A stretch of DNA of 64,000 nucleotides from Macrostomum hystrix (Eukaryota > Platyhelminthes > Macrostomidae), in contig CATNEN010000039.1 in assembly GCA_950097015.1 (NCBI GenBank), forward strand, positions 8,572,501-8,636,500. Direction: 5' to 3'. The position numbers and the translations under genes are program-made. Below, one piece after another: positions 21,801 to 33,800 of the stretch. Positions within the stretch are counted from its first letter, which is position 1. Each line of letters opens with the position of its first letter. Below the pieces are notes generated by a model. It saw nothing but the letters and a program-made list of their open reading frames with translations. It did no database searches and had not been told where the DNA came from.

Positions 21801-24800
21801 CAAACGGTGGTTTTCGCTGGGATTTTGACTTGCGATGAAGTCAATGGGTCGATACTGAATCGTGTGGTTTCAAACAGAGTAAATTTTTGGAGCGAATTCG
21901 GACAACAGATCAGATAAACATTAGCTAGCCGCATTTACACAATAATAAATATCAATTATGCATTAATTGCTTGGCGCAGAACAAGGTCCAACACACTGTC
22001 TGCAATATGATCTAGCTGGGTGTGTTTTGAGGCCATAAATTGGCTCCAGACAATCGTTCCGGCCAATATCCTAGTTGAGTCACATAATTGCTGGTTGAGC
22101 ACTGTTTAAACATTTAATTTCGTCCTGTTCTAGAAAATTAATTTCCACATTAGTGCCGACAGAGCAAGCAATGGAACTATCTTCATCGTGGTACAGTTGT
22201 GTCCGATTGTCTCTTTTACAGATCAGCTCGCTTTGATCCTCGGGGAAATGGCTTTTTTAAGCTTAAAGTAAAATGGCAAAGCTGAGATTTAATTAGTAGA
22301 GCCTGCTCACGTTTGTTAAGTTTAGAGTGAGTTGGTTGAGCTCAGAGTGAGTTGGTTGAGCTCAGAGTGAGTTGGTTGAGCTCAGAGTGAGTTGGTTGAG
22401 CTCAGAGTGAGTTGGTTGAGCTCAGAGTGAGTTGGTTGAGCTCAGAGTGGGTTGGCTGATCTCAGAGTGAGTTGGTTGAGCTCAGAGTGAGTTGGTTGAG
22501 CGTATAAGAATGTAGTAGAGGTCAGAGTAATGAGTTGGTTGAGCGTATAAGAGTGTAGTAGAGGTCAGAGTAATGAGTTGGTTGAGCGTATAAGAGTGTA
22601 GTAGAGGTCAGAGTAATGAGTTGGTTGAGCTTATAAGAATGTAGTAGAGGTCAGAGTAATGAGTTGGTTGAGCTTATAAGAATGTAGTAGAGGTCAGAGT
22701 AATGAGTTGGTTGAGCTTATAAGAATGTAGTAGAGGTCAGAGTAATGAGTTGGTTGAGTTTATAAGAATGTAGTAGAGGTCAGAGTAATGAGTTGGTTGA
22801 GTTTATAAGAATGTAGTAGAGGTCAGAGTAATGAGTTGGTTGAGTTTATAAGAATGTAGTAGAGGTCAGAGTAATGAGTTGGTTGAGTTTATAAGAATGT
22901 AGTAGAGGTCAGAGTAATGAGTTGGTTGAGTTTATAAGAATGTAGTAGAGGTCAGAGTAATGAGTTGGTTGAGTTTATAAGAATGTAGTAGAGGTCAGAG
23001 TAATGAGTTGGTTGAGTTTATAAGAATGTAGTAGAGGTCAGAGTAATGAGTTGGTTGAGTTTATAAGAATGTAGTAGAGGTCAGAGTAATGAGTTGGTTG
23101 AGTTTATAAGAATGTAGTAGAGGTCAGAGTAATGAGTTGGTTGAGTTTATAAGAATGTAGTAGAGGTCAGAGTAATGAGTTGGTTGAGCGTATAAGAATG
23201 TATTAGAGGTCAGAGTAAGTTTACACGAGCTATTGCAAGACTCAGTACATTGCTGCAACCAGTTTTAGGCTTAGGCACAGTTGTGGCCCAATCAATATCG
23301 TGGTGAATTGACTAGCAGTGCTTGGCTACACTGCAGTGTGCTATCAGGCTGTACGATCTACTTGGGCCAAGAATGCAGACTTATGATAAGCATTATTTTA
23401 CTAATAACTTACTAGCCAAATCCAGCGTAGATCACCTCATTCCCCAAATTAATAAAGAAAAGCTGGCCCGGTAACACCTGGCTGGCCTTATGCGAGGCTT
23501 AGTCTTTGGTGGGTTAAGCGGCTGGCTTAGTCATACGCAGGCGCGCAAGTCATTCAGCGGCAATAGAGAAATATCGGCCATTTGTTCAGCGCACAGTGTG
23601 GGAGGCAGGGCTAACATTTTGATAGCAAGCAGGTGCCTCCCCACACAGGAGATGCAATAGGAAACGGGAATTGTCTGCAGACCAAGTGGCGTCTTGAATG
23701 GCCTTAACTGTAGCCGTGTTTATTGGGTTCTGGTGGGTCAACTGGTGCCACGATCGCGCCAAGCCTGCAAGTGTTCGCTTGTGTTCATGCTGTATATTGT
23801 GGAAGTATAACTTTTCCTTTGGCATTTGTGCTGGCCTCTGCTGCTGCTGCTGCTGCTGCTGCTGCCTCCGTCAGATTGTTAGTCTTTATTTGTCTTGTCC
23901 TGAAAAATAAATGGACCAGCGGTTTATGAGCCTGGCAGTGTAGGGAATAAGGGAATAAAATCAGTAGGGAATAAAATCACTCCCTTTTTGCTCACCATAG
24001 CACAGGTGAAAAAAGACAGTTCAGGTAGATTTCAGTTCAGGTAGATTTCAGTTCAGGTAGATTTCAGTTCAGGTAGATTTCAGTTCAGGTAGATTTCAGT
24101 TCAGGTAGATTTCAGTTCAGGTAGATTTCAGTTCAGGTAGATTTCAGTTCAGGTAGATTTCAGTTCAGGTAGATTTCAGTTCAGGTAGATTTCAGTTCAG
24201 GTAGATTTCAGTTCAGGTAGATTTCAGTTCAGGTAGATTTCAGTTCAGGTAGATTTCAGTTCAGGTAGATTTCAGTTCAGGTAGATTTCAGTTCAGGTAG
24301 ATTTCAGTTCAGGTAGATTTCAGTTCAGGTAGATTTCAGTTCAGGTAGATTTCAGTTCAGGTAGACTTCAATTCGATCAGGGAGATTTCTGATGCATTTT
24401 TCTGCCAACCCACCTCACAAATCCGCAGGCTGTAAAACTCAAGTGCGAGGAGCGCCGACTGTGCAATGTGACGTCATCATCCTTGCCAGCATCCGGCCCG
24501 GACCCACTGAACCTGGCGCCCTGCTACCGACTGCTGGACAGACTAATGCTGCGCTACCAATGCGAGCCAGGTGAGGCGCCTCATGATTGGGATTTTTGGA
24601 AGAATTATTTCCCCTGCTTTAAGGGCGATTTTATCCACGAAAATTTTGCGGCCTAGTTGATACTTGCATGCTGGAATCTGGGGATCATTTTCCGATTGGG
24701 ATTTCCAATCTAGGCTGGAATCTGGGGATAATTGTCCGATTGGGATTTCCAATCTAGGCTGGAATCTGGGGATAATTGTCCGATGGGGATCTCTGATCCC

Positions 24801-27800
24801 ATGCTGGAATCTAGGATAATTGTCCGATGGGGATCTCTGATCCCATGCTGGAATCTGGGGATAATTGTCCGATGGGGATCTCTGATCCCATGCTATAATC
24901 TGGATAATTGTCCGATGGGAATCTCAGATCCCATGCTGGAATCTGGGGATAATTGTCCGATGGGAATCTCAGATCCCATGCTGGAATCTGGGATAATTGT
25001 CCGATGGGAATCTCAGATCCCATGCTTTAATCTGGGGATAATTGTCCGATGGGAATCTCAGATCCCATGCTGGAATCTGGGGATAATTGTCCGATGGGAA
25101 TCTCAGATCCCATGCTGGAATCTGGGATAATTGTCCGATGGGAATCTCTGATCCCATGCTATAATCTGGGGATAATTGTCCGATGGGGATCTCTGATCCC
25201 ATGCTGGAATCTGGGGATAATTGTCCGATGGGGATCTCAGATTCCTTTGTGGAATCATGGGATAATGGAAGGAATGGGATCTCAAATCCGGTGCTGCAAT
25301 TGTGGGATAATTACAAAGCGAATCAAGTCAAAATAATTGTCTAAATTATTCTGTGTATGAAATTATGACATTTTTTTCATACTAGTTGATAAATGGGATA
25401 GAAAAAGACACGCAAACTGTTATTTCCCCGCATTAATTTGTCATGTAATTCTAAAATTGACAGTCGAATTCCCAGTTGTGCCATTCAGGCCACTCACTCA
25501 ACTTGGGGGGGGGGTTGGCGGCAGTTGATTTGTCGGAACAAAGACTTATCAGATAGAAAGGTGGATTGTGTTGAAAAGAAAAAAGCTTGCTCAACCAACA
25601 AAGACCTCAAAGCACAAAGGCCCCGAACAACCCGGCCCCCCAGCAGAATGCCGGGCACGCAATAGAAGTGACGAGACATAGGGCAAAGTTTGCAGCGAAG
25701 TCATTGCGCTTTGAGTTCAGTAACAGTCCGGAGTAGAGTAAGGTGTTAGAAAATGCTGTTTATTTCAATTCAGAGGACCCCGCTTTGACTTCCCCGGATT
25801 TCAGAAAAACGAGGAGAGTGACTGTAGTTCTGTGTGCTTTTATAGTTTTTTTTCAGTTAATTTAGACCGATTGTCAGGAAGCCCAACTAGGTTTGTTTGT
25901 TTATCGATTGAGCTTTTTATAAAAAATATTTAATTGTATAGACAGTAGGACTCACCAACTGAGCAGGAGGGTATGAGGAAACGGCACTGACCTTTGAACT
26001 GTGTCAGAATCAGGGTCATCTCTAGGGTCCCCTCTGCCATATGGGGCTGTGCGCTTTGATCAGGGATTTTTTAGCAGCAGAATCAATTCTAATAATTGTA
26101 TGCGTCTATAGACTCTTTATAGATATCCCAACAGTAAAAAATCCCTTAGATTTGAGATCTACCCCTTTCCACCTCTGAAATCTCCCCTTTCCACCTTCTA
26201 CCCCCTTTCCACCTATGAGATCTCATCCAATCCACTCCTGCGATCTCCCCTAATTCACCTCTGAGATCTCACCCTATCCACCTCTGAGATCTCCCCCTCT
26301 CCACCTCTGAGATCTCTTCCTCCACCCCAATCTCTAACTCGCATCCGTGAGATCTCTCTTCACTTTGAGATACCTCCCTCTGTCTCCTCCAGCGCCTCCA
26401 ACCCCAGTCTCACCTGAAATCTTTCCAAACACTCAGTGATTCGCAGCCGGCTAATCTGCGCCGACACGTACACCTCAGTGTCCTGCGGTGGCCGCGGCCG
26501 CCTCATCACTCTGGACGCCGTGCTGACCAGCCGATTCCTTCTGCCGCAGCTGCTGGACTCGGCCGATGTCGAAGCCGATGAGGCCACCAGCAGCGCTCTG
26601 GAGTCCGGGCCTGCGATGGGATCTCAGCGAGCTGGGGTTAGTTGATAATGTGCGGAGAGCTGCGTTTGGGGGGAGGGAAGAACTATGGTTTGAAGGAGGG
26701 GAGAACTATGGTTTGAAGGAGGGGAGAACTATGGTTTGAAGGAGGGGAGAACTAGGGTTTGGGGGAGGGGAGAACTATGGTTTGGGGGAGAGGGGAGAAC
26801 TAGGGTTTGGGGGAGGGAGAACTAGGGTTTGGGAGAAGGGAGAAATAGGGTTTGGGAGAGGGGAGAACTAGGGTTTGGTGGAGAGGGAAGAACTAGGGTT
26901 TGGGGGGAGAGGAAAGAACTATGGTTTGGGGGAAAGGGAAGAACTAGGATTTTGGGGAAAGGGAAGAGCTAGGGTTTGGGAGAGAGGGGAGAACTAGAGC
27001 TTGGGGAGAGAGAAGAACTAGGATTTATATGTGCAAATGGGGATTCTTAGAATCACGGATCTCATCCCCAGACCTGCCACCAATCACGCCCCCTCCAGAA
27101 TCAGCAGCAGCGATGTCCAGACACGTCAAGGCCGGGCACTAAGGCAGCCCGATGCCCGGACTTGCAGGCAAGCGCCTTTGGTGAAGTCAAACGCCGTTGC
27201 GACGGTCGGCACTCGTGCACCGTGCTGGCAGACGCCCAGCAGCTAATGGCGAGCATTCCGGGATGTGCCAGGCCACACCTGCTGCTGCTGTTCGCCTGCC
27301 GTGAGTCACCGGGCTCTGAAGAGTTGCGATAGATCGTAGGGAATTTAGTGGGATTGTAGGGAAGTTGGTGGGATTGTAGGGAAGCTGGTGGGATTGTAGG
27401 GAAGCTGGTGGGATCGTAGGAAAGCTGTTGGGATCGTAGGAAAGCTGTTGGGATTGTAGGGAAGCTGGTGGGATTGTAGGGAAGCTGGTGGAACTGTAGG
27501 GAAGTTGGTGGGATTGTAGGGAAGCTAGTGGGATTGTAGGGAGGTTGGTGGGATTGTAGGGAATCTGTTTGGATTGTAGGGAAGCTAGTGGGATTGTAGG
27601 GAAGCTAGTGGGATTGTAGGGAAGCTGGTGGAACTGTAGGGAAGTTGGTGGGATTGTAGGGAAGCTAGTGGGATTGTAGGGAGGTTGGTGGGATTGTAGG
27701 GAATCTGTTTGGATTGTAGGGAAGCTAGTGGGATTGTAGGGAAGCTAGTGGGATTTTAGGGAAGCTAGTGGGATTGTAGGGAAGTTGGCGGGTTCGTAGG

Positions 27801-30800
27801 GAAGCTGTTGGGATTGTAGGGAAGCTAGTGGGATTGTTGGGAAGCTTTTGGAATTGTAGGGAAGCTAGTGGGACTGTAGGGAAGTTGGTGGGATTGTAGG
27901 GAAGCTAGTGTGACATAGGGAAGTTAGTGGGATTGTAGGGAAGTTGGTGGGATTGTAGGGAAGTTAGTGGGATTGTAGGGAAGCTGGTGGGATTGTAGGG
28001 AAGCTGGTGGAACTGTAGGGAAGTTGGTGGGATTGTAGGGAAGCTAGTGGGATTGTAGGGAGGTTGGTGGGATTGTAGGGAATCTGTTTGGATTGTAGGG
28101 AAGCTAGTGGGATTGTAGGGAAGCTAGTGGGATTTTAGGGAAGCTAGTGGGATTGTAGGGAAGTTGGCGGGTTCGTAGGGAAGCTGTTGGGATTGTAGGG
28201 AAGCTAGTGGGATTGTTGGGAAGCTTTTGGAATTGTAGGGAAGCTAGTGGGACTGTAGGGAAGTTGGTGGGATTGTAGGGAAGCTAGTGTGACATAGGGA
28301 AGTTAGTGGGATTGTAGGGAAGTTGGTGGGATTGTAGGGAAGTTAGTGGGATTGTAGGGAAGCTGGTGGGATTGTAAGGAAGCTAGTGAGATTGTAGGGA
28401 AGCTAGTGGGATTGTAGGGAAGCTAGTGGGATTTTAGGGAAGCTAGTGGGATTTTAGGGAAGCTAGTGGGACTGTAGGGACGTTGGCAGGGTTGTAGGGA
28501 AGCTTGCAGGATTGAAGGTAACCTTTGGGATTGTTGACAAGGTAAGGTTGAAATCATTTAATAGGAAGATAAATAGATTTTGTTCAAACTATTGATAATT
28601 ACTTACAATATTCTCAATTTCGCAGTACCAGACACTGTGTTGGATTCAAAGCTACCAAACTTTCCGCCGCCGGTGACTGATGATAATGGCGGCGGTGGTC
28701 GAGAGCCGTCAGTGATTCTACCTGACAACTCGGACGAGCTGAGTCGGAGCCCTGTCCTGAACGGCTTGAGAGCAAACAAGGATTGGAGTAGAAACTCAAC
28801 GGCAGGTAACGATACCGCCTGAAAAATCTGGGGCTGTTATCAGTTCCTGAAGGTTCAGGGGTTAAATGGGTTGAGTGGACTGAAGGAACAGGGGTTAAAT
28901 GGGGTGAGTGGACTGGGGGAACAGGGGTTAAATGTGGTGAGTGGACTGGGGGAACAGGGGTTAAATGGGGTGAGTGGACTGGAGGAACAGGGGTTAAATG
29001 CGGTGAGTGGACTGGAGGAACAGGGGTTAAATGGGGTGAGTGGACTGGGGGAACAGGGGTTAAATGTGGTGAGTGGACTGGGGGAACAGGGGTTAAATGG
29101 GGTGAGTGGACTGAAGGAACAGGGGTTAAATGGGGTGAGTGGACTGAAGGAACAGCGGTTAAATGCGGTGAGTGGACTGGAGGAACAGGGGTTAAATGGG
29201 GTGAGTGGACTGAAGGAACAGGGGTTAAATGGGGTGAGTGGACTGGAGGAACAGGGGTTAAATGCGGTGAGTGGACTGGAGGAACAGGGGTTAAATGGGG
29301 TGAGTGGACTGGAGGAACAGGGGTTAAATGCGGTGAGTGGACTGGAGGAACAGGGGTTAAATGGGGTGAGTGGACTGAAGGAACAGGGGTTAAATGCGGT
29401 GAGTGGACTGGAGGAACAGGGGTTAAATGGGGTGAGTGGACTGGAGGAACAGGGGTTAAATGGGGTGAGTGGACTGGAGGAACAGGTGTTAAATGGGGTG
29501 AGTGGACTGAAGGAACAGCGGTTAAATGCGGTGAGTGGACTGGAGGAACAGGGGTTAAATGGGGTGAGTGGACTGAAGGAACAGGGGTTAAATGGGGTGA
29601 GTGGACTGGAGGAACAGGGGTTAAATGGGGTGAGTGGACTGAAGGAACAGGGGTTAAATGGGGTGAGTGGACTGAAGGAACAGCGGTTAAATGCGGTGAG
29701 TGGACTGGAGGAACAGGGGTTAAATGGGGTGAGTGGACTGAAGGAACAGGGGTTAAATGGGGTGAGTGGACTGGAGGAACAGGGGTTAAATGCGGTGAGT
29801 GGACTGGAGGAACAGGGGTTAAATGGGGTGAGTGGACTGGAGGAACAGGGGTTAAATGGGGTGAGTGGACTGGAGGAACAGGGTTAAATGGGGTGAGTGG
29901 ACTGGAGGAACAGGGGTTAAATGGGGTGAGTGGACTGAAGGAACAGGGGTTAAATGCGGTGAGTGGACTGAAGGAACAGGGGTTAAATGGGGTGAGTGGA
30001 CTGGAGGGGTTATTTGCCTCTATGGAATAAGAATACCCAGTGAAAGCAGACTGGGGCAACTCAGAGAAGCAGCGAGTCAAATTGGGAATCAAACCCTACC
30101 AGCTGCAGGACCCGAAGCCCGCAATTATAAGTCGAGAGATTTCCTCGCCCTAACTGTTGCGTCATCGAGCGAGCCGTGGCGATTTTATCCCCAGAGCTCC
30201 ACACAGTGAGCGGTGCAGTAAATTCCACCCTAATTAGTTAGATATACGAGAGCGCCTGAAAGTAACCACAATGCGACTTGACCTATGATTCGTGCGCTAG
30301 CTGGGGCTCAGTCAGACGTTTGGTTAATCCCAACACAGCTTGCTATCCTAATGCCCTTATTCGCTCACTCACTCCTTCTGTCAGACACTTCGCAGAAGCT
30401 AAGTGAAGTAGCGCAGAAAACTATGTTTGCTTGTTGCCTTTATCTGTTTGCTGGGGCTGGCCGGCCGTTCCTTTTAGTCCTTCTCGCTTTTTTGCAAATT
30501 ATCGGCTTAGAAATGCACGGACCGTATGCCTGCGTGACTCATGCGCCACGACAGCGGCTCTTCTAACAGGATCTGACGGGGAGGCAGAGTCTGTTGAGGG
30601 TAGGGGCGGAGTCAGTTATGAATAGGTGCGGAGTCAGTTATGGATAGGGGCGAAGTCAGTTATGGATAGGGGCGGAGTCAGTTATGGATAGGGGTGGAGT
30701 CCGTTAGGGGTAGTAGCGGAGTCAGTTATGGATAGGGGCGGAGTCTGTTAGGGATAGGGGCGGAGTCTGTTAGGGATAGGGGCGGAGTCCGTTAGGGGTA

Positions 30801-33800
30801 GTAGCGGAGTCAGTTATGGATAGGGGCGGAGTCAGTTATGGATAGGGGCGGAGTCTGTTAGGGATAGGGGCGGAGTCCGTTAGGGGTAGTAGCGGAGTCA
30901 GTTATGGATAGGGGCGGAGTCTGTTAGGGATAGGGGCGGAGTCCGTTAGGGGTAGTAGCGGAGTCAGTTATGGATAGGGGCGGAGTCTGTTAGGGATAGG
31001 GGCGGAGTCCGTTAGGGGTAGTAGCGGAGTCAGTTATGGATAGGGGCGGAGTCTGTTAGGGATAGGGGCGGAGTCCGTTAGGGGTAGTAGCGGAGTCAGT
31101 TATGGATAGGGGCGGAGTCTGTTAGGGATAGGGGCGGAGTCCGTTAGGGGTAGTAGCGGAGTCAGTTATGGATAGGGGCGGAGTCTGTTAGGGATAGGGG
31201 CGGAGTCCGTTAGGGGTAGTAGCGGAGTCAGTTATGGATAGGGGCGGAGTCAGTTATGGATAGGGGCGGAGTCTGTTAGGGATAGGGGCGGAGTCCGTTA
31301 GGGGTAGTAGCGGAGTCAGTTATGGATAGGGGCGGAGTCTGTTAGGGATAGGGGCGGAGTCCGTTAGGGGTAGTAGCGGAGTCAGTTATGGATAGGGGCG
31401 GAGTCTGTTAGGGATAGGGGCGGAGTCTGTTAGGGATAGGGGCGGAGTCTGTTAGGGATAGGGGCGGAGTCTGTTAGGGATTGGGGCGGAGTCTGTTAAG
31501 GATAGGGCCGTGTAGAGTCTCACGAAAAGGCTGAGTCCGCTAAGTGCCAGGCTCCAATATTTATATTTGCATCGATGGATATTGAGGTGGGTCACAAGAC
31601 GTATCAGATGAAATAAGAACAGTGGAGAATGTACATGGAATGTACATGGTTAGAGGGGCAGACAGCCAAACTGCGCAAGCGATGGAGGCAGCCTTAGAGA
31701 GAGAATCATTTCCTTCCCCAGCAAGGAATAAAAGTAGAGTTATTAGCGATGGGAATAAAAAGGAATCGCGTTGCAAAACCAGGAATTTAGGTGAGCAAAA
31801 AGGTTTCCAAAATTCGCACCTGATGATGCGACAGGGCGCATGAATGTCGAATAGCTGGGACAGCGGTAGCGAGCAAAGGGAAATATCCCCCAAATGGCAG
31901 AGCCGTACAAGCAATGAAGGTAATGATGCTTGGCTACGCAATTAAACAAACGCGCACGAAAGGGCAAAAGAGATGTTCATCAGTACAAGCATTAAATTAG
32001 CGTTAAGTTAGATGTCAAATAAAACGTGAGCACCAATAGCAGGAATCGTGCAGTGTCAGTCCCTAGATCATGACAGTCACTGAGTACACAAAGCAGCTCG
32101 ATGGGTCAATCCGGACCCGGCTTGCACGCCTTGCACGTGGTTGGGGGGGGGCGCAGCGCGATGAGCTTGGGCGACAGACTCGGTCGTCGTGGATGACATG
32201 CTGATGACAACCGGGTAGCGTGGGAAGTAGTCGACCAGGACCATGAGATGCCGGTTGTGCACTGGTCCAGTAAAGTGGATGCCCACCGTGTGCCAAGCGC
32301 ATTGGGGGCAGTGCTGTGGGGCTCAGCGGAGCTGCTGGAACTTCGGCTTGATGACTTGACAAGGAAGACAGCTGTCACACATACGCTGCGCTTGTCCTGC
32401 CATGCCTGGCCACCAGACCTTTGCCGACAGTCGGAGTCTTTTTTCCACCGTGGTGTCCTTGGTGTGCGAGCTTCAGGACGGTATGCCACAGGGTCTTCAG
32501 TACGACGATTCGGTGGCCTCTCAATTGTATCCCGTCCGTGGCTGACGGCTCCTGTTTGACACAGTGCAGGGACCGCAGAGTCGAGTCACGAAGGTCCCAG
32601 CTGCCTCCTCGCATGGCGGAGATGGCTGCTTGCAGTGGTTCGTCGCGTGATGTCGCGTCCTTGAACTGCTGCAGTGAGAGTCCCTTTGGAGTGGCATCCT
32701 CGGCGATGCTGCTCATGTTGTGGGTGTGTCTGGACTCTCCCGCCCCGGTGTTAGATGGGCCCGCGCTGGGCTGCTGGCTCAGGACGTCGCTTGGATTGGT
32801 GGGGCCTGGTCTGTTGCTCGTCTCAAACACCAGGTCCTGAAAAGGTGGCTTGAAAAGGTGCACCAGTGGCTTCTGGTCCGTGATGACCTGGAAGCCCGGG
32901 GAGCCGCTCAGGTACTGACGTAATCGCAGACAGCCGAATTCAACTTCTGGTGCTTCTCTCTCGGTCTGTGAGTAGCGAGTTTCCACGGCTTTCAGCAAGC
33001 GGCTTGCGTAAGCGACGGGTCTCAGGCTGCCGTCGGGCTGTTGCTGGCCAAGGATAGCTCCGAGTCCTGTCGGGCTGGCGTCTACGATCACCTCCGTTGG
33101 CCTCCGCTTGTCAAAGAACGCCATGGTGCTCGTTGCAGAAATAGAGTTCTTGACTGCTTTGAAGGCGGCGTCCTCAGTGGCTCCCCAGCTCCAAGTAGCG
33201 TCCTTCCTGGTCAGGTCACGAGTCAGTTAGGGGCGGAGTCAGTTAGGATAGGGGCGGAGTCAGTTAGGATAGGGGCGGGTTATGTTATGGAAAGGGGCGG
33301 AGTCAGTTATGGATAGGGGCGGAGTCAGTTAGGATAGGGGCGGAGTCTGTTAGGGGTAGTAGCGGAGTCAGTTATGGATAGGGGCGGAGTCAGTTATGGA
33401 AACGGGCGGAGTCAGTTATGGATAGGGGCGGAGTCAGTTATGGATAGGGGCGGAGTCAGTTATGGATAGGGGCGGAGTCAGTTATGGATAGGGGCGGAGT
33501 CAGTTATGGATAGGGGCGGAGTCAGTTATGGATAGGGGCGGAGTCAGTTATGGATAGGGGCGGAGTCAGTTATGGATAGGGGCGGAGTCAGTTATGGATA
33601 GGGGCGGAGTCAGTTATGGATAGGGGCGGAGTCAGTTAGGATTGGGGCGGAGTCAGTTAGGGATAGGACTCATAAAAAGTATGAGAATAAATTTCTCCAA
33701 ACTTCCATTTTCAGCCGGTATTGCAGCAGCTTCAACTCCTTCATCAACGTTGGCGACGTCATCGCAGCCGACGCTCGTCAACTCTGGCGGAGGCCTGTTC

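Noticed and set aside
22323-24370. CRISPR array
   Set aside because: Repeats are directly abutting without unique spacers, and the window is eukaryotic.
26664-27024. Interstitial telomeric repeats (TAGGGTTTGGG)
   Set aside because: The telomere-like heptamer is only part of a 22-24-bp unit with other sequence and is not tandem by itself.
28614-30092. Open frames of 338 and 492 codons on the two strands
   Set aside because: Product of a stop-free 33-bp repeat; it overlaps exon 6 of the EVA-1-like gene antisense and has no start or context of its own.
32063-33215. Functional gypsy element
   Set aside because: No LTRs, no gag or reverse transcriptase, and a frameshift in the integrase part.
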